A DNA stretch of 39,145 bases from an uncultured Pelagibacteraceae bacterium (GTDB lineage Bacteria; Pseudomonadota; Alphaproteobacteria; Pelagibacterales; Pelagibacteraceae): contig CACLWP010000010.1 in the NCBI GenBank assembly GCA_902610675.1, forward strand, positions 1 to 39,145, in the 5' to 3' direction. The position numbers were made by a program, and so were the translations under genes. Below, in pieces: positions 27,794 to 35,650 of this stretch. The notes below the pieces were generated by a model. The model saw nothing but the letters and a program-made list of their open reading frames with translations. It did no database searches and was not told the DNA's origin. Each line of letters begins with the position of its first letter. Within the stretch, counting starts at the first letter, position 1.

Positions 27794-27799
27794 ATTATA
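27794..27799 (-). promoter_or_regulatory. Candidate -10 box upstream of the ABM-domain gene
   Basis: TATAAT on the minus strand, about 20 bases before the ATG at 27774, in the 42-base gap after nrdB. The expected -35 site overlaps the nrdB stop codon and is poor. It could give the three small genes a transcript separate from nrdAB, but chance occurrence is likely in this base composition. Confidence 0.3.
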
Positions 27800-27816
27800 T
27801 GTATGTAATTTATATA

Positions 27817-28833
27817 TTAACTAAAAGCTTCTACCCAGGTTCCTTGTGTGGACGCTTTAGAATATTCTGTTGCACGACCTTCGAAGAAATTCATGTGTTC
27901 AACAGCGTTCAACATGGTATCCAACCATCCCAACGGATTTTTTTGGACATCATAAATTGGTTCTAAACCTAATTGAGTTAGTCTTCTGTTTCCAATAAAT
28001 CTAATGTAATCTTTGACTTCTTTTGCAGTCAAACCTTCCATTGGACCCATTTCAAAAGCTAAATCAATAAAAGCATCTTCGTGCTCTATGATAGTTCTAC
28101 AAGCTTCATAAAGTTCTTTTTTTAATTTTGCATTCCATATCTCTGGATTTTCTTTTATGAATTCTTTGAATATTCTAATCATTGAATTGCAATGAAGAGT
28201 TTCATCTCTCACAGACCAAGTCACTATCTGACCCATGCCTTTCATTTTATTATGTCTTGGAAAATTTAAAAGAATTGCAAAGCTCGCAAAAAGTTGAAGG
28301 CCCTCAGTGAATGCACTAAAAACAGCAACTGTTTTTGCAATATCTTCTTTTGAACTCATGTCAAAATTTTGCATGTAGTCATATTTATCTTTCATTTCTT
28401 TATACTTCATGAATGCAGAATATTCTGACTCTGGCATTCCGATTGTGTCTAATAAATGAGAGTAAGCTGCAATATGCACTGTCTCCATAGAAGCAAATGC
28501 TGTCATCATCATTAAAACTTCTGTCGGTTTAAACACAGTTGTGTAATGTCTTAAATAACAATTACTTACTTCAACATCAGCTTGCGTAAAAAATCTAAAT
28601 ATTTGAGTTAATAAGTTTTTTTCTGATTGAGTTAGATTTTTTTGCCAATCTCTAACATCATCACCTAATGGCACCTCTTCTGGTAACCAATGAATTCTTT
28701 GTTGAGTTAACCATGCATCATAACACCATGGATATCTGAAAGGTTTATAAACTGGATTTTCAACTAATAGACCCATTTTTTTTGGCTGAACTATTTCTTT
28801 ATTAGGCATTTTAATTTTTTCTGTTACTGACAT
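27817..28833 (-). CDS. nrdB: Ribonucleotide reductase class I, beta subunit
   Basis: A 338-residue radical-generating subunit. The diiron ligands are visible as D86, E117, H120, E177, E211 and H214, and the radical tyrosine is Y124 in METVHIAAY, spaced from E117 and H120 as in Escherichia coli NrdB. The C-terminus, rich in acidic and aromatic residues and ending WVEAFS, fits the tail that docks to the alpha subunit. The start is the ATG at 28833, because GAGGAG lies 8 bases upstream; the GTG at 28842 is too close to it. The start overlaps the nrdA end by 10 bases. Confidence 0.95.
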   Translation of the reverse strand: MSVTEKIKMPNKEIVQPKKMGLLVENPVYKPFRYPWCYDAWLTQQRIHWLPEEVPLGDDVRDWQKNLTQSEKNLLTQIFRFFTQADVEVSNCYLRHYTTVFKPTEVLMMMTAFASMETVHIAAYSHLLDTIGMPESEYSAFMKYKEMKDKYDYMQNFDMSSKEDIAKTVAVFSAFTEGLQLFASFAILLNFPRHNKMKGMGQIVTWSVRDETLHCNSMIRIFKEFIKENPEIWNAKLKKELYEACRTIIEHEDAFIDLAFEMGPMEGLTAKEVKDYIRFIGNRRLTQLGLEPIYDVQKNPLGWLDTMLNAVEHMNFFEGRATEYSKASTQGTWVEAFS

Positions 28834-30764
28834 GATAAACACTCCTCGTATTCTGGTTCTTGGTTTGGTTGATTATTTTTGGATTTATATACATTGGCTG
28901 TAACATCTGTTGATTTAGCATCATTGATATTTTCGGCCCTTTGAATTGATTTTGATCTGCAGTAATAAAGGCTTTTTAAACCTTTTTTCCAAGCATCAAA
29001 ATGAATTCTATGTAATTCTTTTTTGTGAACGTCTGCTGGTAAAAATAAATTGACTGATTGAGCCTGTGAGATAAATGGTGTTCGATCACCACTTAATTCA
29101 ATAATCCATTTCTGATTTAGCTCAAAAGCTGTTTTAAAAATATCTTTTTCTAAGTCAGTTAAAAAATCCAAATGAGAAACTGATCCTTGATTAGTTGTAA
29201 TTGTGGACCATGTTTCATCATCGTTTTTACCATGACCTTCTAATATTTCTTCAAGATATCTATTTCTAACATTAAATGATCCTGATAAAGTTTTGTGTGT
29301 GTAACTATTAGCAGCAATAGGTTCTACTCCTGGAGATGCTCCTCCACAAATGATTGAAATAGAGGCTGTTGGGGCTATTGCAGTTTTGTTTGAAAACCTT
29401 TCTTGAAATCCATATTCAGCAGCATCTGGGCACGCACCTCTTTCTTCAGCTAAATCTTTTGATGCTTGATTAACTTGTTCATCAATTTGTTTAAATATTT
29501 TTTTATTCCAAGATTTCGCCATCACTGACTCAAGTGGAATTTTATTTTTTTGTAAGAAAGAATGGAAACCCATTACACCTAATCCAACACTTCTCTCTCT
29601 TTCAGCTGAGTACTTGGCATCTTTAAATTGATCAGGTGCTTTTTTTATAAAATCAGATAATACATTGTCTAAAAATCTCATTACATCACCAATCATATTT
29701 GCATCATCTTTCCACTCATCATACTTTTCTAAATTTAAAGAAGACAGACAGCAAACAGCAGTCCTATCATGTCCATCCTTATCAATTCCTGTAGGCAAAG
29801 TTATTTCACTACACAGATTAGAAGTCTTAACTGTAAGATTAGCTAATTTATGATGTTGAGGGATTTGTCTATTAACAGTATCAATATAAATTATATAAGG
29901 TTCTCCAGTTTCTATTCTTGCAGTTAATAATCTAATCCATAAATTTCTAGCTGATAAAGTTTGTTGAACAGTTCCATCCGCCGGACTCTTGAGTGCCCAC
30001 TGTTCATCTGTCTCTACTGCTCTCATGAATGCATCCGATACTAAAACTCCATGATGCAAGTTTAAAGATTTTCTATTCGGATCACCACCAGTTGGTCTTC
30101 GCATTTCTATAAATTCCTCAATCTCAGGATGATCAATCGGAAGATAACATGCAGCGGAACCTCTTCTTAAAGAACCTTGGCTGATTGCCATTGTTAAAGA
30201 GTCCATTACTTTTATAAACGGAATTATTCCAGAAGTCTTTCCAACTTTTCCTATTTTTTCTCCAATAGATCTTAGGTTACCCCAATAACTTCCTATACCA
30301 CCACCTTTAGCAGCTAACCAAACATTTTCACTCCAAAGATCTAAAATACCACCTAAGCTATCTGAAGCCTCATTAAGAAAACATGAAATAGGTAAACCTC
30401 TTTTAGTCCCACCGTTTGATAAAACTGGAGTTGCAGGCATGAACCACAGATTACTTATGTAATTATAAATTCGTTGTGCATGAAGATTATCATCCGAGTA
30501 AGTACTTGCTACTCTGGCAAATAAATCTTGATAAGACTCATTGTGTCCTAAATATCTGTCTTTTAAAGTTGCTTTACCAAAATCAGTCAGATTTACATCT
30601 CTAGATCTGTCAATTTTAATAATTATGCCTTTATCATTTTGAAAAAGCTCAGTTTCATTATTTAATGAGAATAAATCTGGTCTATTGCTTTTTTGAACCT
30701 CTTTGACCTGTGGGCTATATTCAGAGACAGCTTTCTTTAAGGCCTGTGATAGTATTTTATTCAT
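28824..30764 (-). CDS. nrdA: Ribonucleotide reductase class I, alpha subunit (no ATP-cone)
   Basis: A 646-residue catalytic subunit. The active site is complete: C128 (GLPISCFLNEASDS) and C338 (TAVCCLSSLNL) form the redox pair, and C318 with N316 and E320 (SNLCSEITL) form the thiyl-radical site. The C-terminal ECLSCQ carries the shuttle cysteines. The roughly 90-residue N-terminal ATP-cone of Escherichia coli NrdA is missing and the protein is correspondingly short, so overall dATP inhibition through a cone is not expected. It reduces NDPs to dNDPs together with NrdB. The nearest upstream gene is divergent, 157 bases away. Confidence 0.95.
   Translation of the reverse strand: MNKILSQALKKAVSEYSPQVKEVQKSNRPDLFSLNNETELFQNDKGIIIKIDRSRDVNLTDFGKATLKDRYLGHNESYQDLFARVASTYSDDNLHAQRIYNYISNLWFMPATPVLSNGGTKRGLPISCFLNEASDSLGGILDLWSENVWLAAKGGGIGSYWGNLRSIGEKIGKVGKTSGIIPFIKVMDSLTMAISQGSLRRGSAACYLPIDHPEIEEFIEMRRPTGGDPNRKSLNLHHGVLVSDAFMRAVETDEQWALKSPADGTVQQTLSARNLWIRLLTARIETGEPYIIYIDTVNRQIPQHHKLANLTVKTSNLCSEITLPTGIDKDGHDRTAVCCLSSLNLEKYDEWKDDANMIGDVMRFLDNVLSDFIKKAPDQFKDAKYSAERERSVGLGVMGFHSFLQKNKIPLESVMAKSWNKKIFKQIDEQVNQASKDLAEERGACPDAAEYGFQERFSNKTAIAPTASISIICGGASPGVEPIAANSYTHKTLSGSFNVRNRYLEEILEGHGKNDDETWSTITTNQGSVSHLDFLTDLEKDIFKTAFELNQKWIIELSGDRTPFISQAQSVNLFLPADVHKKELHRIHFDAWKKGLKSLYYCRSKSIQRAENINDAKSTDVTANVYKSKNNQPNQEPEYEECLSCQ
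28842..28847 (-). promoter_or_regulatory. Shine-Dalgarno GAGGAG for nrdB, inside nrdA
   Basis: On the minus strand, GAGGAG lies within the last codons of nrdA, 8 bases before the nrdB ATG. It decides the nrdB start and implies coupled translation of the two subunits. Confidence 0.7.
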
Positions 30765-30921
30765 ATTTATTAATATATTTTATTGTTATTGCGAAAACAA
30801 CTACATGTTGTATGCGCTATGTATTAATATACTAAATAACTTGTAAATCAATAGAACATTTATAGAACAATGAAAAAATATTTCAACTATAAAAGTCAAA
30901 AAAATGTAAGTAATTAACAAT
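30765..30921. other. Divergent promoter region between nrdA and phosphohexomutase
   Basis: The longest gene-free stretch of the window (157 bases), AT-rich. It holds the inverted repeat ACAAC-TACAT-GTTGT (30797-30811), about 33 bases before the nrdA ATG, and a partial direct repeat ATAGAACA at 30851-30858 and 30862-30869. TATAAA at 30888-30893 is a possible -10 for the rightward gene, with a poor -35. No tRNA or other recognisable RNA is seen. Confidence 0.5.
30797..30811. repeat. Inverted repeat upstream of nrdA, possible operator
   Basis: Perfect 5-base arms ACAAC and GTTGT around TACAT. Its position close to the nrdA start suits a regulator site. It matches the NrdR-box consensus poorly, so no regulator is named. 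Confidence 0.3.
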
Positions 30922-32376
30922 ATGTCTGAAACTTTAAAAATAGACCCCTATGGTTTCCGTGAATATGATGCTCGTTGGGTCTTTGAAAAAGACATCAATG
31001 AACCAGGAATAACGAATCTTGGAAAAGGCCTAGGAACACAAATTAAAAAACATACTAAAAAAGAAAACCCAAGAGTAATTGTTGGGCACGATTATAGATC
31101 ATATAGTGAAAAGATTAAGTCTGCTCTAAAGAAAGGTTTAATTTCAACTGGATGTTTTATTGAAGATGTGGGCTTATCATTATCGCCAATGGTTTATTAT
31201 GCGCAATTTAATTTAGATGCAGATGCAGTTGCAATGGTGACCGCGAGTCATAATGAAAATGGTTGGACGGGTGTAAAAATGGGCATCAAAAAAGGATTAA
31301 CTCACGCACCAGAGGAGATGAACGAACTAAAAGAAATCACCTTAAACCAAAATTTTACTAAAGGTGATGGAAATGAGAAGAAAATAAAAGATTTTGATAA
31401 GGTTTATAAAGAGGATTTAATTAATAAAAATAAATTGAATAAAAAAATAAAAGCTGTAGTTGCATGTGGTAATGGTACAGCAGGTATTTTTGCTCCTGAT
31501 ATACTAAGAGGAATAGGATGTGAGGTGATTGAATTAGATTGCAATTTAGACTGGAATTTTCCAAAATACAATCCAAATCCTGAAGATCTGGAAATGCTTC
31601 ATGCCATAGTTAAATCAGTAAAAGAGAACAATGCCGATATAGGTTTTGGTTTTGATGGAGATGGAGATCGTGTTGGCGTAATCGATAATGATGGTAACGA
31701 AATTTTTTCTGATAAAATAGGATTATTAATTGCTAGAAACCTATCTCATTCACATAAAAATTCAAAGTTTATTGTAGATGTAAAATCTACTGGCCTTTAC
31801 TCAACTGATGAAGTTTTAAAACAAAATCAATGTGAAACTTTATATTGGAAAACAGGTCATTCTCACATTAAAAGAAAGGTTTATAATGAAAAAGCTTTAG
31901 CTGGATTTGAAAAAAGTGGCCACTTTTTTTTCAATCAACCATTAGGCTATGGTTATGACGACGGAATTAATTCAGCAATTCAAGTTTGCCACTTATTAGA
32001 TAATAAAGATAAAAGAATGAATGAAATAATAAAAGAACTCCCTACTACTTATCAATCGCCAACTATGGCTCCTTTTTGTAAGGATGAGGAAAAATATACT
32101 GTAGTGGATGCAATGGTTAAGGAATTTAAAAAAATAAAAGATCAAAAAATTAAAATAGACAATCAAGAAATTAAAGAGATTATAACCGTAAATGGAGTTA
32201 GGTTTTCTTTTAAGGATGGTTCTTGGGGTTTAATAAGAGCGTCCTCTAATAAACCCTCATTAGTTGTAGTTACTGAAAGCCCTACATCTGATAAAAGAAA
32301 ACTAAATATTTTTAAATTCATTGATGAAATATTAATGAAAACTGGCAAGATTGGTGAATACGATCAAAAAATTTAG
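30922..32376 (+). CDS. Phosphomannomutase/phosphoglucomutase
   Basis: A 484-residue alpha-D-phosphohexomutase of the ManB/AlgC type. The phosphoserine is S109 in TASHNENGWTG, the metal loop GFDGDGDRVG has D245, D247 and D249, and the sugar-binding loop reads GFEKSGHFFF. It interconverts 6-phospho- and 1-phospho-hexoses (mannose and/or glucose). Glucose-1-phosphate is also the expected product of the sugar phosphorylase at the start of the window, so it could feed that sugar into central metabolism; this link is inference. The Glu in FEKSGH rather than the FGGEXSGH loop is typical of this subgroup. Confidence 0.9.
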   Translation: MSETLKIDPYGFREYDARWVFEKDINEPGITNLGKGLGTQIKKHTKKENPRVIVGHDYRSYSEKIKSALKKGLISTGCFIEDVGLSLSPMVYYAQFNLDADAVAMVTASHNENGWTGVKMGIKKGLTHAPEEMNELKEITLNQNFTKGDGNEKKIKDFDKVYKEDLINKNKLNKKIKAVVACGNGTAGIFAPDILRGIGCEVIELDCNLDWNFPKYNPNPEDLEMLHAIVKSVKENNADIGFGFDGDGDRVGVIDNDGNEIFSDKIGLLIARNLSHSHKNSKFIVDVKSTGLYSTDEVLKQNQCETLYWKTGHSHIKRKVYNEKALAGFEKSGHFFFNQPLGYGYDDGINSAIQVCHLLDNKDKRMNEIIKELPTTYQSPTMAPFCKDEEKYTVVDAMVKEFKKIKDQKIKIDNQEIKEIITVNGVRFSFKDGSWGLIRASSNKPSLVVVTESPTSDKRKLNIFKFIDEILMKTGKIGEYDQKI

Positions 32377-32447
32377 ATTTGATAATTAACAAATTCAACT
32401 ATTAAGTGTTCATAAAATTATAAAGAATCATTTATCATCTTATTTGT

Positions 32448-32484
32448 GAGGTGATGGAGGGAGACTGAAGTCACCTCTTTTTTT
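32448..32484 (+). terminator. Terminator-like hairpin ending at the next start codon
   Basis: GAGGTGA (32448-32454) pairs with TCACCTC (32471-32477) across a 16-base loop, followed by seven T (32478-32484). This is a typical intrinsic terminator about 70 bases after the phosphohexomutase stop. The T-run abuts the ATG at 32485, so it would also act at the very start of the DUF2061 gene. Confidence 0.65.
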
Positions 32485-32685
32485 ATGGCAGATAAAAAAA
32501 TTAGATCAATTGCAAAAACTTTTTCATGGAGATTCATCATTTTTGTTTATTGGGTAATTTTTGGTTATGTTTACACTGGTACATTTACTGGTGCCGGAAT
32601 ATTGGGTGTGGGATCAATAATTCCGCTATTTTTTTACTATTTTCACGAGAGAGTCTGGACTAAAATTAAATGGGGAACTGATTAA
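32485..32685 (+). CDS. DUF2061 family small membrane protein
   Basis: A 66-residue protein with two membrane segments, about 14-32 and 34-53. The N-terminal RSIAKTFSWRF and the C-terminal FHERVWTKIKWG (H54, E55, W58) are hallmarks of DUF2061, of unknown function. No Shine-Dalgarno is possible in the usual place because the T-run of a hairpin occupies the seven bases before the ATG; a GGAGG at 32456-32460 lies in the hairpin loop, too far away. There is no in-frame ATG upstream that would give a better start. It converges on the EgtD-like gene with 2 bases between stops. Confidence 0.75.
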   Translation: MADKKIRSIAKTFSWRFIIFVYWVIFGYVYTGTFTGAGILGVGSIIPLFFYYFHERVWTKIKWGTD

Positions 32686-32687
32686 AC

Positions 32688-33611
32688 CTATAGAGCTAAA
32701 TCTAGACAATGAACGCTAAAAAGTTTTTTGTCATCAGTCCAAGTTTTATTGATTTTCCATCCAGCTTCATTTGCTAAGTTTTTAAAGGACCTAATAGTGT
32801 ATTTGTGAGAATTTTCAGTATGGATCTCCTCATTTTTTTTAATAAAATATTTTGATCCATTTATTCTAATATTATTATTTCTTTTAGATTTTAATCTCAT
32901 CTCAATTCTTTTTTTTGGTTTATTATAAACAGCTAAATGTTTATAGAAATTTAGGTTTATATCTCCGCCCAATTCAATATTTATTCTTCTTAAAATATTT
33001 TTATTGAATTTTGCAGTTACGCCCTTTTTATCATCGTAAGCAGAAATTAGAGTTGGAATATCTTTAACTAAGTCGGCACCAATAATAATTTTTTTTGCTT
33101 TAAATTTTGATTTAAGCATTTTTAAAAACTTAACAGCATCATTTTTTTCAAAATTACCAATAGTTGATCCCGGAAAAAAGATTATTATATTTTCTGACGA
33201 ATTGATTTTAAAAGGTAGTTTATTATTTTTTGAGAAATCATATCCTTTTGGAGTAATGGCCACATTTGGAAATTTTTTTTTAAAACCTTTAGCAATTTTG
33301 GTTATATAGTTATCAGAAATATCTAATGGTATATATTTTTTTGGCTTATCTAAGTTGTCTAGAAAAATACCAATTTTCTTAATGTCTCCAGCACCTGGTT
33401 CAATTATAACTGCGTTAGTGCCAATTTTATTGGCAATTTCAATTTTATTATCTTGTAAAATTTTTCTTTCAGTCCGTGTTAAGTAATATTCTTCCAAATT
33501 AGTAATTTGTTCAAAAATTTTTGATCCATAAAAGTCATAAAACCATTTAGAGTTAAGCTTCTTATTTTTCTTACTTAAACCAAGACTTACCTCTTGTAAA
33601 AACAATTTCAT
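32688..33611 (-). CDS. EgtD-like histidine N-alpha-methyltransferase
   Basis: A 307-residue member of the EgtD (Methyltransf_33) family. EYYLTRTE at 41-48 and IIEPGAGD at 69-76 form the SAM-binding part, and FFPGSTIGNFE at 145-155 has the Asn (N153) matching the histidine-carboxylate contact of mycobacterial EgtD. Further histidine-pocket residues appear kept: Y192 in SAYDDKKGVTAKFN, M238 in RIEMRL, and E266 and S268 in HTENS. This predicts trimethylation of histidine to hercynine. No EgtB-like sulfoxide synthase is in the window. It starts 1 base after the upstream methyltransferase, last gene of a three-gene operon, and is AT-rich like the rest of the window, unlike its two partners. Confidence 0.78.
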   Translation of the reverse strand: MKLFLQEVSLGLSKKNKKLNSKWFYDFYGSKIFEQITNLEEYYLTRTERKILQDNKIEIANKIGTNAVIIEPGAGDIKKIGIFLDNLDKPKKYIPLDISDNYITKIAKGFKKKFPNVAITPKGYDFSKNNKLPFKINSSENIIIFFPGSTIGNFEKNDAVKFLKMLKSKFKAKKIIIGADLVKDIPTLISAYDDKKGVTAKFNKNILRRINIELGGDINLNFYKHLAVYNKPKKRIEMRLKSKRNNNIRINGSKYFIKKNEEIHTENSHKYTIRSFKNLANEAGWKINKTWTDDKKLFSVHCLDLAL

Positions 33612-33612
33612 T

Positions 33613-34527
33613 TTAAATCAGCTCAACTAAAAGACGATTAATTGGCATTGAGAATCTTCCTTGTCTTTCAGCATCAGTGCTATCTTTAGATATCGTAAGT
33701 ATCTTAGACAAGCTTGATATCATTAATTTTCTTTTCTCAGGCTTTAAGACAAATGCAGCATAGAAAAATCCTGCTGCAATTTCAGATACTTGATTCACTG
33801 GTCCCTCAATAGTTACAACATTTGTTTCAATAGTTATATTTGCTTCTGGAAAAGTTTTATGTACAAGATTGCTTAGACTTTCACGTCCTCGTATCCTTGA
33901 GTCGCCTAAATCAATCTCTCCATAACCAGGTATCTCCTCTTGTGCATAACTATAAATCAAATTATGTACATCTAAGTAGCCAGGTGCTGCATTCATTGGT
34001 CCGTCAACTAATGCTGCAAATCGCCCCCTAGAAGTTAAAACTCGTCTGACTTCATTTAATACAGGAGCTATCGGGTCCATTAACGTTAAGGCCCAGTGAC
34101 ATAATACTATGTCGATAGAATTATCATTGATCGCAGTCAAATTTTGTGCTTTTGACTTAATGAGATTAACTCTACTATTTTTGAGACGAGACCCGGCTAA
34201 TTCTAATTCTTCAGGACACATGTCCAGACCTCTTAAGTTTAAATTTTTGTTGCGCTCGAATAAGATTTTTAATAGTAGCCCTGATCCACAGGCAAGATCT
34301 AGTACACGCAAACTTTCATTGACTGGCACAAGTTCAGCTAGCCATTCATAACTATTCCGTCCAGTTTCATCCCTACAAGAGCTTGCACACTCTTCAGTAA
34401 ATCCAGTATGTTTTTGATGGACAGTCATTAAATGATCAACTAAGGCATTACTATCAGGACGTAGATTGTGAACGAGACTGTCAGTCCAGATTGAATTAAG
34501 CCCACTCTGACTTTTTAAATTTTTCAT
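33613..34527 (-). CDS. Class I SAM-dependent methyltransferase in the EgtD-like operon
   Basis: A 304-residue methyltransferase. Motif I is VLDLACGSG at 75-83, the acidic ribose contact D102 is in GLDMCPEE, and motif IV is DIVLCHWAL near 139-147, followed by VRRVLTSRGRF. The N-terminal 60 residues include ECASSCRDE, with two cysteines, and NSYEWLAEL, suggesting an added lid domain. The substrate is unknown. The gene overlaps the dioxygenase by ATGA (34524-34527) and is followed one base later by the EgtD-like gene, so it probably acts on the same molecule. A sample, 34261-34440, is 71 of 180 G+C, higher than nearby genes, suggesting transfer. Confidence 0.72.
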   Translation of the reverse strand: MKNLKSQSGLNSIWTDSLVHNLRPDSNALVDHLMTVHQKHTGFTEECASSCRDETGRNSYEWLAELVPVNESLRVLDLACGSGLLLKILFERNKNLNLRGLDMCPEELELAGSRLKNSRVNLIKSKAQNLTAINDNSIDIVLCHWALTLMDPIAPVLNEVRRVLTSRGRFAALVDGPMNAAPGYLDVHNLIYSYAQEEIPGYGEIDLGDSRIRGRESLSNLVHKTFPEANITIETNVVTIEGPVNQVSEIAAGFFYAAFVLKPEKRKLMISSLSKILTISKDSTDAERQGRFSMPINRLLVELI

Positions 34528-35522
34528 GATTTATCTTTAACTGGCCAACAAATCGGATTCAGTGGGCTAGCTGCCACTTCTCCTGGTTTAACATTGGGCA
34601 TAAATTTCTGCCAGTCCCCAGAAACCATTGTAGGTGCATTAATCACTCTGGCTCCATCTCGGTAATAAGTATTGGCTAAAACTACTCGGCTGCGATTAGT
34701 ACGGTTACGTGAAGCAGTATGGAAATTTAAGTTATGATGAAAACTAACCTCACCAAGTTCAAATGGAGTTTCATTCACTTTTACATTATTTTTTGAAAAA
34801 ACCTCTGACACCCCACGGTCATATCCAGTACCAGTTTTTTCAAATGAAACTGAGTTAACTAATTCATGAACATTAAGTGGATAAGCAAACGAGAGTGGTC
34901 CCATCTCAAGAGGGATTGGCTGAGCTGGTACCCAAGCGGTAACTACGTCATTGGTATCTAGAGGAAAATGATGATCGTCGAAGTGCCATGGGGTACGACC
35001 ACAACCAGCTTGTTTAGCTAATACATTATCATGATAAAGTCTAACAGCTGGTACCTCAAGAAGATCTGTTGAAATTTGACCTAGACGTGGTGATAAAACG
35101 TAAGCACGAAGAAGTTTATTTTTAGGCCAAATCATTTCAAGACTAAGAAAACGCTCATGTGCTCCTTTATCTGGATCAACCTTAAACTCTTTTTTTAAAA
35201 GATTAATTAGCTCAGCTCGAAGTTTAAGTACAGCGCCAGGTGAAAAAACTCTCTTAAGTTTTATGAAGCCATTTTTTTTAAAAAAATTAATTTGATCTTT
35301 CGATAAGTTATAAGGCTCAGATAATTCTAAGATAACTTCATGATCACTGGGCATTATTATATCTGGAAGGGGTTCTACATTAATAATTCTATCCTCTTTA
35401 ACATCATTGTCTGCAAGACTAACATACCAGTCCCACCAAGCCTGGTTATCCTTATCCCACGGTTTACTAACATCAGTACTGTCAGTTTTATTTAAATTTT
35501 GATTGTTATTAGATATAGCCAT
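34524..35522 (-). CDS. Phytanoyl-CoA dioxygenase (PhyH) family Fe(II)/2-oxoglutarate oxygenase
   Basis: A 332-residue non-heme iron oxygenase. The iron triad is H180 and D182 (PWHFDDHHFPL) with distal H268 (LNFHTASRN); R279, 11 residues later, is the expected 2-oxoglutarate anchor. AWVPAQPIPLEMGPLSF and SRVVLANTYYRDG are typical of PhyH proteins, which mostly hydroxylate small molecules. The first 60 residues are an extension with a Trp-rich NQAWWDWYVS. The substrate is unknown. It is the first gene of the operon, after a 128-base gap. A sample, 34861-35040, is 78 of 180 G+C (43%) against 30 of 120 (25%) in the EgtD-like gene, a mark of foreign origin. Confidence 0.8.
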   Translation of the reverse strand: MAISNNNQNLNKTDSTDVSKPWDKDNQAWWDWYVSLADNDVKEDRIINVEPLPDIIMPSDHEVILELSEPYNLSKDQINFFKKNGFIKLKRVFSPGAVLKLRAELINLLKKEFKVDPDKGAHERFLSLEMIWPKNKLLRAYVLSPRLGQISTDLLEVPAVRLYHDNVLAKQAGCGRTPWHFDDHHFPLDTNDVVTAWVPAQPIPLEMGPLSFAYPLNVHELVNSVSFEKTGTGYDRGVSEVFSKNNVKVNETPFELGEVSFHHNLNFHTASRNRTNRSRVVLANTYYRDGARVINAPTMVSGDWQKFMPNVKPGEVAASPLNPICWPVKDKS

Positions 35523-35650
35523 TAAGTAATCTTACAGTTTTATTTTTTATTAGTAAGAGGCGTTTTGACATGGGTTGTCTTTCATAAAATTAAATAATAC
35601 CTTTGATTATTTAGTGTAAGTTTATTTAGTTTAGTCTGTTCTAATAATCC
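35523..35650. other. Gap upstream of the dioxygenase operon
   Basis: A 128-base AT-rich gap between the TSUP stop and the dioxygenase start. It should hold the operon promoter, and perhaps the end of the upstream transcript, but I see neither a convincing -35/-10 pair on the minus strand nor a terminator hairpin. No repeat or attachment site is visible that would mark an insertion edge. Confidence 0.4.

Noticed and set aside
30765-30921. NrdR boxes upstream of nrdA
   Set aside because: The only clear palindrome matches the 16-base NrdR consensus poorly and no second box at the usual spacing is visible.
32377-32484. SAM-II/SAM-V-type riboswitch before the DUF2061 gene
   Set aside because: I looked because such riboswitches occur in SAR11, but I could not match the known core; only a simple hairpin with a T-run is supported.
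35523-35650. Attachment site or transposon end beside the G+C-rich block
   Set aside because: No inverted or direct repeats, integrase or transposase remnants are visible at either side of 33613-35522.
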